Positions 35,255 to 46,898 of a stretch of 64,000 nucleotides of DNA are shown here, piece by piece (within the stretch, counting starts at the first letter, position 1; each line of letters opens with the position of its first letter). The stretch comes from Litoditis marina (taxonomy: Eukaryota; Nematoda; Chromadorea; Rhabditida; Rhabditidae), in assembly GCA_964036275.1 (NCBI GenBank), contig OZ038438.1, forward strand, positions 3,726,978-3,790,977, written 5' to 3'. A program made the translations under genes and the position numbers. The notes under the pieces are model-generated. The model searched no databases and had not been told where the DNA came from. It saw nothing but the letters and a program-made list of their open reading frames with translations.

Positions 35255-35720
35255 GAAAATTTCGAGTTTTCGAGTTTCGAGGTTTCAAGTTTTGAGAAAA
35301 ACCGAGTTTTTCGAGTTTCGAGTTATTCAAGTTTTGAAAATTTCGAGTTTCTTGCGTTTCGAAAAAAATCGAGTTTTCGAGTTAAAAACTCGAATTTCGA
35401 GTTTCGAGTTTGTTCGTTGAGTTTGCGGACTTTATCGAGACAAAAAAATGAGAATTCTTGAGAAATTCGGATTTTATTCACATGATTGGGCGAGATTCGT
35501 GAAAAAGAAGCATTTTATTTTTGAAAGAGCTGAGAAAGTGCTATAAAACGCTCATTTGTCTCTCATTCCTGACATGAAACGAAGCCAAACTCGAACTTTT
35601 CGAGTTTAAATAATTTCGATTTCGAGTTTCTTGCGGTTTATAAAAAACCGAATTTTTCGATTTCCGAGTGGAACTCGAAACTCGAAATTTCGAAAACTCG
35701 AAATTAATAATACGATATTC
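35255..35720. repeat. GAGTTTCGAG simple-repeat tract
   Basis: Dense TTTCGAGTTT and its complement, in two blocks (35255-35420 and 35580-35705). It separates the transporter's 3' end from copy E. The open frames in it are repeat-derived. Confidence 0.8.
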
Positions 35721-36067
35721 ACATGTAATGCAGGGCTTTCACTCCTGTCGATGTTCATTTCTTGCTTTACAGTATTTGCGGAATTCTAACTTGTTTCTCG
35801 AGATCCACGAGGCCTGTTTCCCCGCACGAGCTGCACAAAGTCAAATCCAGAACTTTAAAACTATACACAACTAGTGTAATTGCGCACAAACGATTGGGTT
35901 TCGAACATACAACATCGCAATGCGTTTACAATATATTGACAAATTCATTTCACAACAAATGTTATCTCACGCAAAAGTAACTCGTTCAGCACACCGTGTC
36001 GAGCATTGAATTGATGATCGAATGAGGAAATGAGAGAAAAGTTATGTGTTACAGTAGGAGATATCTT

Positions 36068-39000
36068 TCAGTCAGTCTTTTCGGTTTCCGTCGAGTTTCG
36101 TCGATTTTCCCCCATGGTCCACGCGGCGGGACGGGCGTCGGCGAAAATGACAAACACCACATTCGATCCCATCAAAATGCCAGCATGCAGGAGAAAACAT
36201 AATCGCCACTCAGCTGCTCTGAAAAGCAAAAAAAACCTCTACTAGAAACATTGAGTTAAAAACTCACGTGAGCGATGAGTGGAACTCGCCGTGAGTGGCA
36301 GAAAAGGAGACACTCGGAATGAGCGCTACGATAGACTGAAATTATAGAACGAAATTTTGTTTTCTTTCAGAATGTTGATTCAGAAAACACTTGAATAGAT
36401 ATAATTAGAATTCAACATGACGTTCGTGGATGGCGCGGTAGCAATTCATGGAAAACCTCCTGAGATGTACTCATGAACAACATTTAAAACTACATCTGAT
36501 AAATTCTGACAACGTTGAAGGTTGGCGAAAGTTTCCCAAGCGTTGAACTTCTGATGGGGAAATATACTGTACTGATATACAAGTCAATTTCATGGTCACG
36601 TGAAACATGAACACAGCACAACTCTGAAGCGTGCAATGACATAGTGCACGATGCCTCATTAGAATGCTAAGTTTACATGACTATTCAATAGAGTTCTACT
36701 ATTATGTGAGTTCCTCATGAGGTGTATAGTTCACACCATCCCTACTGAGACTCCTACAGTAACCTTACAAACTTTCCGAAGGCTGTTGTGAAGCTGAAAA
36801 TAAAGTTCATGGAGAATGCTCTCGTATATTTACTCTGCCTGAGAAGGAAAATTAGGTACGAAAATCCTCAATTTCTCCGATCAAAAGTAAGTGAGCAAAA
36901 CGGCTTGGAAGTTACGAAATCCTACTGTAGGAGTCTCAGTAGGAATGGAAAAGACTATACCGCGTCTAGACTTACGTGTTGTCGGTGACGATACTGTTAA
37001 CAATAAAAGGTTCTATCAACATCGTGAACGACCAGATGTTCATAATCTGAAATTGAACGTTACTGATAATGATAGTATTTCAAGAGCATTGATTTCAAAT
37101 GTGTGTGTTTATTCCTGCGGAGAATTTAGTCACGTTTTCGTTAAAGGAAAACAAAATCAAGAAAACTTTTTTCAAAATAAAAAGGATATTTTTTCGTTGA
37201 TGATCATTGGTGAAACATGGAAAGTGTCGCAACTGGTGGGACATTTATGCAGCCGTTGTTCATCTAGAAATGGCCCGGTAATTACAATCATTTGAGCTGA
37301 TTTATACAAGCACTTAATTTTTTGTAAATCAATTTCAATTTCCAAGTTTCTCTTCAAATTCCGTGATGATGCCGGTAGCTGATCTGACCTGCGTCATGAC
37401 GAAGTGACCGTACTGTCTGGAGTGCAGTGTGGCACACTTGTTGAATCCGGCACAATTGAAGCCAATTAAACTTTCGGCAAGAATCTATAAGCAGCATTCG
37501 ATTAATAACACAAATTGTACTCGATTATTGTGCAAAATCGAAGTTTGGAGTGTACAAGCATTATTCGCAATCGTAGAGGGATTGTCGAGCCAGCTTGATG
37601 CTTCAGAAAAAAGCTTGATTCAAGAAAGTGTGCGTATCGTTCCAAAAATGACGAGCAAACAACAAATACATTATTTTCTCGATAAGTGTGTATTATCACT
37701 GATGGATTAAATCTAATTGAATGCAAAAGGATGCAATTATGCACCAATCGTTTATTAAACTTCACTTTTCTAAAACAATATTATTTTTCCGTGACTCGAT
37801 ACAGGAAATGCACGAAATGAAAAGGTACGAGAGGGTAACATACCAATATGATAACTGCCAGAACTTTTTCGTTTCTCGGAACGAAGGCCAAAACTATGAA
37901 GAATACTGCGGATAGCCCGAGAGCCACCGAATTGTAAATACGGAGCTTCAACGTCTCATCTATGCAACTGTAACCATGTGTTCACTTTGGAAACGAGATG
38001 TCGAGCAGTTGCCGTGAGCCTCACCAGTTACAGATTCAATATTTTACACTGCAAGAAGTCGAAGTATCGAAAACATACAAAGTTATGAACTCACGTTATG
38101 AGATCACTAGAGACGCCACCTATCAATTTAAATATGAATTGAACAATAATTGGTAGTGCCGCCATAAAACCTGAAATTGGAATCTGCGTTCGAGCTGTTT
38201 TCTGAAAACTATCCACGAGCTATCAACAAATCTTAACAGCTTTGTCAAACTTCAAAATGGTTGGACACTTTTTATAGTATATTCCTCAAATGACACCCTG
38301 AGCAAAGAATATAGTGTAAGAATCACTATGTAAAAGCACTCGTACCTGAGTTCATTATGCTGAAGTCTAAATAGTCATTCATATATTGAGGATTAAACAT
38401 TGAAACAAGCTGAAACAGTGTGAATTGGACTAAGTTTTACCCGGTCTTTTTAACTTATAGTTCAAAACTTATTTTTGATTTGTCTTGAAGTTGAACTAGG
38501 AACAGTCCACTATAATTTTTGTGTAAAATTTACAATTTAAAACTGTAGTATGTTCTGATGATCTTGCTTGTGTTTTCTTGCATAAGTAAAAGTTTATTGG
38601 CATACCTGTACAGAAACTAGATCGCCAAATGCCGATATCCAAACTCCCCATAATGTCAATGAAGTGAGCATAGCTCGATATGGAATATTGTTGTCGTGCT
38701 TTGCCTGAAACTGCTTTCTTCAGCTGACTTCTGTATGAATGCTTCTCTATCTGTGCTTCTCTAGTGTGAACGAGCCACAAACTATTGCCAGAGCCACAAA
38801 CTATTGCCACATACCAATATAGAGGAAGAGCTCGCGCAGTTTGATGTGTCCCACACTTTGCCCTTTGCGTTACTACTAGGTTGCTTATTCTATCTTTCAG
38901 TCTTTTGTGCTGTCTCTTCACAAGAACACGTTTATGTGTGAGAGCACGTGGAACACGTCACGTGCTCGCTAGCTAACAGATACCTCGTTGCCCTCCTTGC

Positions 39001-41273
39001 CGGCCTCAATTTTCCTCTGTTCCACCAGGGTTGTACATGGATGGAGCTCGGGTTTATTCCTATAGAACAGCACCCACAGACTGAACGCCAGCACGGAAAT
39101 AGAAGCATGCAGGTAGTAGACGGCAGGCCAGCCCCAGGACGACGTACATAACGCACCTCAAAAACGTAAATGAGCAGGCAGAGCTTAAGCAAGTAGAACA
39201 AAATTCGGTTGTAGTTTGGTTATTCTATATCCAAATATCGCATACCCTAAATATCGCATAACCTTACTGAAATATAGAAGGATCAATCAGGAAACACACG
39301 ACTCCCATGGTGCTCGTATCTCTCGTCCAGAGCGAACTCTTCAAACAGTTCCACCCAATCGATCTCTTAATATTATGTTCCATTCGAATAAGAGGTCTAC
39401 TGCAGTGCCATGCGAAGTTGACAACTATACCAGCGCAGATTGCGTATGGTAGCATTTTGTGAATGATAAATGAGAATCCGAAACAAATATAGTTATGAGT
39501 TGAAGAGAAAAAGATGCAGAGAATTTATACGATCTGCCTCTACACCTGAAGCAATCCCTCAAAAACCTCGTTAGATGAGCAATCACGAACTGATGAAGAG
39601 ATTCTATTGATGTCTATGCTAAAGAGTGCGCGAGTAGCTCACGAGGTGTTCCTGAAATTCCCGTGAGAAAATCGCCTGCACTTCGCATGATGTTGGATGG
39701 GTTGCTCTGAACCTCAGCGTGAAACTGACCAGATACCGGCATTGTGAATATGTTGCTCAGTTGGGTGCAGCCCGTGAGCAGTGCGATGAACAGGCCGTGC
39801 TCTCCCAGGGTGGCCCAGTCCGCGGTTATCGCCCCGATTAACGGAAAAGTGGCCGAGAAGGCGATGCCCTGTAACTTATCATTGAAATTGGGATGGAAAA
39901 CTGAAAAGTAATTCTTGTACAAATGTAAAGGGCCCATAACTGCCTCAAAAAACTCAACTGAATCTTCCAAGTATGATGATTCAAATTTGGACAATTCAGA
40001 GCTTTTTCTCACAGTCCAAATTGTAATAGATAAGCAAATAATACGTCATCAAGGTGGTGTAATTTGTCATGGTTGCAGTTTTTTGTCAGTAAGCCGTTGA
40101 CTGTCAGAAACGTTCACCTGCAAAATACGAGCAACCAGGAAGAACCCGAAACCTAAATTTGCAGCCTCAGGGATAACCGCGGTAGAAACTGAAACAACAA
40201 TTCCTTAATGAAGTGAAAAGTTCTGTTTTTTGTAGTTTTGTGACAATAATTATTGCTAGCTTTCGTCAATCTTTCGATTCACTCTGAAAGTATCCGCCCT
40301 AACATTAACTGTGATCACTTCTGCAAGTAAAACATAATTAATCAGAGAAAGGTAAATGAATGAGTATCACTGCGACCTCTGAGAATAGCGTTGAACATAT
40401 CATTAGAGAAGTCACATGATTTTTTTGAATGATTATAGCCTGAAAATTTCCTGAACGGCAAGTAAAACACACCGCCCGAAATCACTCCAGCGCTAAGGAA
40501 TACGTAGCGATGTGAGTAGTTTTGGAATAAATAAGTGTAGGGAAGTGATGCCAATAGGGCCCCAATAGCCACTGCCGACTGTAACCAACTTTTCTGGAGC
40601 GTCGTAAAATGATGTTCTGAAGTATAAAATATCTTTTTTAGGTGTAGCGTTTTCATTCCTACTAAGATTTATACAGTGTACGCAAATGTTAAAACGGAAT
40701 GTTTTACCAAAGTTTTTTCCAGATCAATGAATTTCATGAAAAGGTACCGCAAATACCAAGATGCTGCTATACTCGCTTTACAAGAAAATTCTGCAATAGT
40801 TTTTGTTTCATTTCTCAGTTGAACTTACAATAAGAAAGTTGCTGCCATGAACTACCTTTTCCATGATACTTTATCTCGTTGGATTCGTTCTTGCTATCCA
40901 TACATATTTTTGTGAAGTTGTAGGTTGCCATATTTGACAGAACCGAGGTGAGACATAGCGAAGCCAGTATCAGGATCTGGAAGAACACAAATACTAAAGG
41001 TGGGGGTTTCTTGTCTTGTAGTTTGATATTTTACATATATTGACATTTTTCCTGTTGTAGTTTGATATTTCTACACAGAAGAATAATGATTTCCGAAAAA
41101 CTGCCACATTAACACGTGTTAGAACGAGAATCACTCTAATCAGGAGAAAGAGTCAGTTGAACTCTAGAACTGTGCAGTAACTATTTTTTATGATTTTAGA
41201 GATCAGTGATAAAGGGTGGTAGTGCCTAATAACTCACCCAGAATCGTAAACCGGGAATTTTGAAAGAGGACAT
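36068..41273 (-). CDS. SLC17-type major facilitator transporter
   Basis: A membrane carrier of the SLC17 (anion/phosphate, vesicular glutamate, sialin) branch of the MFS; substrate unknown. Thirteen exons: 41273-41238, 40976-40856, 40616-40473, 40188-40118, 39868-39730, 39156-38984, 38704-38606, 38409-38346, 38170-38095, 37967-37844, 37484-37389, 36335-36268, 36218-36068. They total 1,362 nt, 453 residues. Family landmarks: LASLCLTSVLSNMATYNFT (TM1), WLQSAVAIGALLASLP, GFGFFLVARILQGIAFSA, TADWATLGEHGLFIALLTG, TMPVSGALCTSSWGWPAVYY, LWGVWISAFGDLVSVQ, FSIMNSGFMAALPI, KLIGGVSSDLIT, GFNCAGFNKCATLHSRQYG and the tail AEWRLCFLLHAGIL. A small exon could be missing between 37389 and 36335, where the family usually has a few more residues. 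The end of its last exon is duplicated, broken, at 23830-24050. Confidence 0.9.
36582..36690. mobile_element. ~110-bp MITE, AATTGCACAGTCACGT family (copy 5)
   Basis: Left AAGTCAATTTCATGGTCACG, right TTTACATGACTATTCAAT. It lies in the transporter's penultimate large intron. Confidence 0.75.
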
Positions 41274-43985
41274 GTGGACGGCAACGCGATAACAAATGAA
41301 CGCCACCTTATCTTGAAGTAGACCGAGAGAGGGTTTATAAAGTAGCCAAATCAACTGTGCGTGACAGTGCACACGTGAGGTGCACGTGCTACTCAGTCAT
41401 GTACGGAAGCGGATCAGAGTGTGACTGAAACCAAAATTTGAGCTGAACATCCTGATAGGTATTCATGCTCTAGCAAAGAAAAATGACTTCGAAAGATAAA
41501 GCACCGTTGCAGAAGGAAAAGTTCAATATGTGTTTGAATAGGTAGATGATCTCCATGCTTTGTTACAGTGAAACTTCTCCCGGCCCAATCATGATCGTTT
41601 CAGCTTTTCGGGTACACATGCACTGCGAATAAACTCCTCCATGTGAAACATTTGATGAACATATAGATCGCGAACTGTAAACTCTGAAAACGTCTTCTTC
41701 TGGTTTATATTGATGAGAAATCTCTACCTATTTGTTCAGTTTTCTCTGGGTGTTGCATAAGTTCATATTGTGTAGTGGAACCTCTTATTTTTCACATTGT
41801 TTGTGCTGTGCTAGGGCAATACGTTATACTTAGGGGATGAACAAAAAGTCGTGGCTGAATCTATATTCACTCAACTTACAATTCTGCCGGCAAGACACTA
41901 GTGCAAACTACAAACACGGCAGAAAACAAAGTTTGAGCCTTAAGCGGTCTCTACAGAAATATCTGCCCTGTTTTCGTTCTTTTCTTATTCATTTTGAATG
42001 ATGGTTTTTATGAATAAACGCTCCCTTGTAAGTAGGTTGTACATTTAACATACAATCCTTGGGGACACGTTTTGCCCGAGACGTTTTCAATAACTCAATT
42101 AGTTAATCGTTACTTATCTTTGTTGTTGAATCTATGCGCAATAAACTTTATATTATTATTATTATTATGGAAAATGCGTATATATAAAACAAGTTCCTGT
42201 CATCATGCCGGTCATTATTTTCGTTGAATGTTTCATTCTTTCTGTCCCGACGGATTGCACAAGAACCTGCCACGGTATGCGCACGTAACAATGTGATATG
42301 ATCGCAAGAGCGCAGAGAGATCCGCTTCGTAACAACGAGACAGGGTGGTCGGGGTGCTAATCTTAGCACCACAAATGCCAGCAAAAGTGATTACTATAAA
42401 ATAAAAATTATCCTGAGGATTAATGCTCAAAGGAAAATGTATATGTTCCAATACCGCGGTATTTCTATGTATGTATCAAATCAATTCACTTGCAACTTAT
42501 GTTTCTCATGCTCGTGAGCTGAATGATTTCGACGAGGGTTCGAGAAAACTTTGGGTGTTACAGATTTCTCTCGAAATGAACCAAAACAGTTGTTGAATAG
42601 TTTGAAGAAGGGTTACACATAAAGATAAACCTCTATTATTCAATAAGGAGATGATTTCAATTCCAATTATGCTATTGAACGCGAACCATTAGAGTTGAAA
42701 GTAACAGTCTTATTTCGGGACGGTCAAAAGTGTTTCTTGAAAGTTGAGAATTGCTTTTGATTTCTATTCAGATCCCACAATCCGTTGTCTGCAGGAGTAT
42801 ACGTAATCATGATGAGAACTATACTCGGTATTTCTTTGGTAGCTCAAGTGAGAAACGGTTCTCATTCTACCTGTTACGTGGACTCCCACCGTATGACTTC
42901 CAAATTTATATTAGTTGTTTTTAGTGTAACCTCGACGAGAAAATGACTGTTCGAATCCATGCAATAATACCTCACCCGAGATTGCAAAAGGTTTGTTCTT
43001 GCTAATTGCGTACTATTTATGCATATCTCGCACGCCATTGAGTGAGAGTAACATTTACGTAGTGAGATTGAGCTGAGCATTGTACTTCAGAATGGTTTTC
43101 CATAACGACAAACGATTCTGTTGAGTTCGAGCGAACCGGGGTGGCTGCCTGAACTTTTCGATTCTTCGTCGATTGTCGCAGTTTTTGTTGTTCGAAGAAA
43201 CTGGGATCGCCTCGCGCGGCCAGGTATCATAAGTGCGATTTAGCGCCTGAGAAAACCAGTCGATGTACTTTGCAGCGAGGGATAGCCGATGCTAAATGAT
43301 CCGTGAAATGGCAATGATCAAACCGGACGAAGGCATTCCTTCTCAAAATTCGCCCATCAAAAACATGTCTTCACACATTGCGAGAGCTGCAAAAACCACC
43401 GACTATGAATCATGGCTGGAAATGAATCAGAAATGGAACTTGGGCAAGTTGCAGAACAGTTGGTACCTGTTATACAGCCGTGACGACACGTAGAACGTGT
43501 TACAAACATTAAAAACAAAAACGTTCTGCCATGCAGTATACAATCACTGATATTTGTGCTTGTTTCAAGTGACTAATCTATTTCATTCCATTATGTCATA
43601 AATACAGAGTGTTACTATAAGTGAAAGTGAAGCAAACTATTCATAAAAACAGCAGTTATCGACATTGTAAAGTTGAAGGGGTGAGAGAGAAGTTGATAAT
43701 GAAGGGCAGTCTAAGACACTAACACTGTTTATTCCGAATTATTGCACCTAAATACATTTGTACACAGATTTTAGTTCGATATGGCGTGTGTTACTTTGAC
43801 GTTTTCCGGTACACCTGCATTAGCATTTACTGCTGCTCTTTTTGTACTTCATTTGACCAATTAGAGAAGGAGTCATGCCTGTCCGAGATACGGACCAATT
43901 TCAATAGCTACCGTATCGCCGCGGTCTGGCAAGCAATTTCGTGGTGGGCGGCGCTTATCAGAGGATTCCAGATATCTACCTGAGC
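41274..43985. other. Shared upstream region of the transporter and the cuticle-type gene
   Basis: The two genes diverge from here, so both promoters lie in it. It holds an ATT microsatellite at about 42148-42168 and scattered short open frames without splice or family support, apart from the weak candidate at 43296-43493. Confidence 0.5.
43296..43493 (+). CDS. Possible small hypothetical protein (65 residues)
   Basis: A single open frame starting ATGATCCGTGAAATGGC. It is hydrophilic, with acidic and amide residues (TTDYESWLEMNQKWNLG), and ends in TAG. There is no signal peptide, recognised domain or clear splice signal. The composition looks protein-like, but an ORF of this length can occur by chance. 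Confidence 0.25.
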   Translation: MIREMAMIKPDEGIPSQNSPIKNMSSHIARAAKTTDYESWLEMNQKWNLGKLQNSWYLLYSRDDT

Positions 43986-43988
43986 CAG

Positions 43989-43996
43989 TATAAAAG
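43989..43996 (+). promoter_or_regulatory. TATA box of the cuticle-type gene
   Basis: TATAAAAG, 63 nt before the start codon at 44052, a spacing typical of strongly and stage-specifically expressed worm structural genes. Confidence 0.7.
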
Positions 43997-44051
43997 CGTG
44001 AAACTCATCCAAAGCAACACCTCCTAGTCTCTTCTCATTTCACAACACAAA

Positions 44052-46898
44052 ATGGTGAGCATTTCAGCAGCATTCCTCATTTCTCTCATTTTTCCTGACG
44101 TTTTATAGAATAGTACCTAGCACCTCAGAAAAGTTATACATGTGGTGAGCTCACATTGCCCAATCAACCAATCAATATCTGGTTGGGAACTTAGTATGAA
44201 TGAGCATTACATATTAGACAACAACCGGTCACCAGAAAATATGATCTCTTGTGACGCCTTGCTAAGGAGTTTGATATTATCATCCATTGCGCTTTCCAGA
44301 TTCGTACCGCTCTTTTGGTAGCTCTTTCGGCATCTCCACTCATGGCTTGCATTGGCGGAAGCTCCGGCGGCGGGTGCTGCCCACCCTCAAAGCCCAGCTG
44401 TGGCGGATCCACCCCACCCTGCTCCAGCTCTAGGTAACTTTCTTCACCGTATATGTGCTTGTCTCAATCTTTCTCCTTCGTACATTCTAACACGAGTGAC
44501 CTTTTATCAACTTTTTTTTCTAGCTATGCTTCTGCTCCTTCTTCATCTGGTTACGCACTTGCTCCCAGCGGCGGAGCTGGAGGATATGCTGCGGCTCCTC
44601 AAGCTGGCGGAGCCTATGCCGCTCCTCAGATTGGAGGAGGAGTGTTCGGTGGACCACAAGTAGGAGGAGCTTCTTACGCCGCCCCACAGGTATACGGTGT
44701 TTCACTCTTCCATGACCTGCTACAGTACGCGATCTAATGTAGAATGGCGGCACACACATACTTTTGAAGGAATATTTTGAATTGTTGGTATCAGTGAACG
44801 TGAAATATGTTCCAATGTTTGCCAAAACATTCACATATGTGGAAACTATCTGTTCTGCATCAGACTACTAGTAGCTACGAGTGTGTGCAACAAACTATGC
44901 ATGGGGAAATTTTTATTAGATGATATATTTTACTGACAAAGCGTACGTGATTGTAGTTTGTACTATAATATCAATATGTTTAGGCTGTCGGCGGATTCGG
45001 TCAACAAGCCGGAGGTTACGCAGCTTCTCAGGTAATTTCACCACACACAAAAGACAATATCCGAAGACTTTCAGCGAGCTTTTTCCGAAAACCTGCAGTT
45101 GAATCGCTTCACAACATCTCGTTTAAGGCTGCTGGCGGATTCCAACAGCAAGCTGGAGGTTATTCAGCTCCCGCTGCCAACGGAGCTGGACCTGCTGGAG
45201 GATACCAAGCTGGGCCTGCTAGCGGTTACCAAGCTGGACCATCTTCTGCCGTAGAGACTCCCATTCAGGCTGCCGGATATCAGGCTCCTCAGCAGCAGCA
45301 AGTTCAGAACGCCGCTCCTCAGGTATGTTGTCAAAGACTTGAGTTGTGATTGAAAAAAATTACGATCACAACTTCAATACTTCATGTAACTAATAGCATA
45401 TTTCCGGGAACTTAAGATGATTGTTTTATATTTAGGCACTGTCGCAATTTTCGAAAAGGTCCAATTAAACTCTTGAAATTGACGACTATATTGAGCAACA
45501 GGTTGCCTTCCGACAAAGGAAATTACTCGTGGATCCGGTGTTTGTACTGATAGACTCGATTACTTGACTTTCGGATGTGTAGACGGCTCTGCCGGCAGCA
45601 AAATGGCAATAACAGTAATCGGTTTGTTTATATAAAACGTATTGATATTGCAGGGATCTTACCAGGCCCCAGTGGAACAACAGGTCCAGAATGCTGCTCC
45701 TCAGGTGTGTCACAATCTCAGAGGAAGGCCTAACTCTGTCGTCACATTCTACTAAAAATGCCCAGTATTAATATGGCTAAAGGAATTTTTTATGTGAATG
45801 CAGTAGAAATAGGTAACATCATTACTCACTTCAATGATGAATACTGACCACGTTTTAGTGAAACTCTTCTGAAAAAAAATGACGAATAGAGACCGAACAT
45901 AGATAGCTACTGGAGAATTTTCTGACGATTGACCGTTTTTCAATCTGAACTTTCAGGGAGCTTACCAGGCCCCAGTTGAACAACAAGTACAGGATGCTGC
46001 TCCTCAGGTTGGCTGAGTTCATGATTTCTCTCATATTGCAACAGACAATGGACGCATTTTTGAAACGAACTTCCTTGAAATGAACTCTCTGACACGTTTA
46101 ACCTGCCGGAGACTAGAGCGCAAGTTCTCAGGAAACCATCGTTGTTTCAATTCTCATTTATCATTACAGGAATCGTACCAGGCTCCAGTCGAGCAACAGA
46201 TCCAAGTAGCAGCTCCTCAGGTAGAGAAGAATAGTACCAGTTTTTTCGCCTTTGCGGTAGGAATACCATTAACTACATGAGAAGTACTCCTAGGGGTGGA
46301 GCTCACTCCTTATGTACAACTCACTAACTAACTGCCTCTCGAACTTCTAGCGGAGCAATCGATACTCTCATCACAAGTTGCTGTGAGGTACTGTTCTTGA
46401 AGCAATCTTCTGAGGTTTTTCAATAGATTGCTACAGCGCCGACCCAAATCAGTAACTAACACAAATCATTAACTGACACAATGCATCCTTTACAGGCTTC
46501 CTACCAGGAAGCAGCAGCAGTTGAACAACAACAAGTGCAACTATCTGCCCCTCAGGTGAGAAACTTGATCGACTAGTTTTCAGTCAGTTTAGACTTATTT
46601 TAACGACCTCTCGAAGACTTATAATAGGTAATTGGAATTTTCTCTCATTTTTCGAATTGTAAATGGGGCTTGATGGCGATAACCGACAATAAATCTAAAA
46701 ACTACACCTTTGTTCAATCATTCCCACTTTTCCAACCACATTGTCCTTGAGTAATTCCCTTAAAACACTTTTCTAAAAACAATATAACCCTAAAACATTT
46801 CTTTCAAGGGATACCAGGCCCCACAAGAAGTTCAGGCTGCCCAGGCTGTGCAGAACAACTACCAACAGGCCGCCGCGGGATCTTACCCAACTCACTAA
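44052..46898 (+). CDS. Secreted Gly/Ala/Gln/Tyr-rich repeat protein, probably cuticular
   Basis: Ten exons: 44052-44054 (ATG only), 44300-44433, 44524-44689, 44984-45031, 45128-45322, 45654-45704, 45957-46007, 46170-46220, 46496-46555, 46809-46898; 282 residues. A signal peptide (MIRTALLVALSASPLMA) is followed by a Cys/Ser/Pro-rich segment (CIGGSSGGGCCPPSKPSCGG) and Gly-Gly-Tyr-Ala and YAAPQ repeats. Three consecutive 51-nt exons each encode one copy of (S/A)YQAPVEQQVQ-x-AAPQ, and the 60-nt exon is a variant. From 44690 on all introns are phase 0 and most exons end in CCTCAG or TCTCAG. Low complexity, secretion and a TATA box fit an extracellular structural protein; the exact family is not recognised. 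A diverged MITE lies in the intron at 46290-46445. Confidence 0.88.

Noticed and set aside
35255..35720. CRISPR-like array
   Set aside because: The GAGTTTCGAG repeats are irregular simple sequence without distinct spacers, in a eukaryotic context.
42148..42451. Minus-strand frames of 72-78 codons
   Set aside because: They overlap a microsatellite, have no splice sites or family likeness, and lie between two well-defined promoters.
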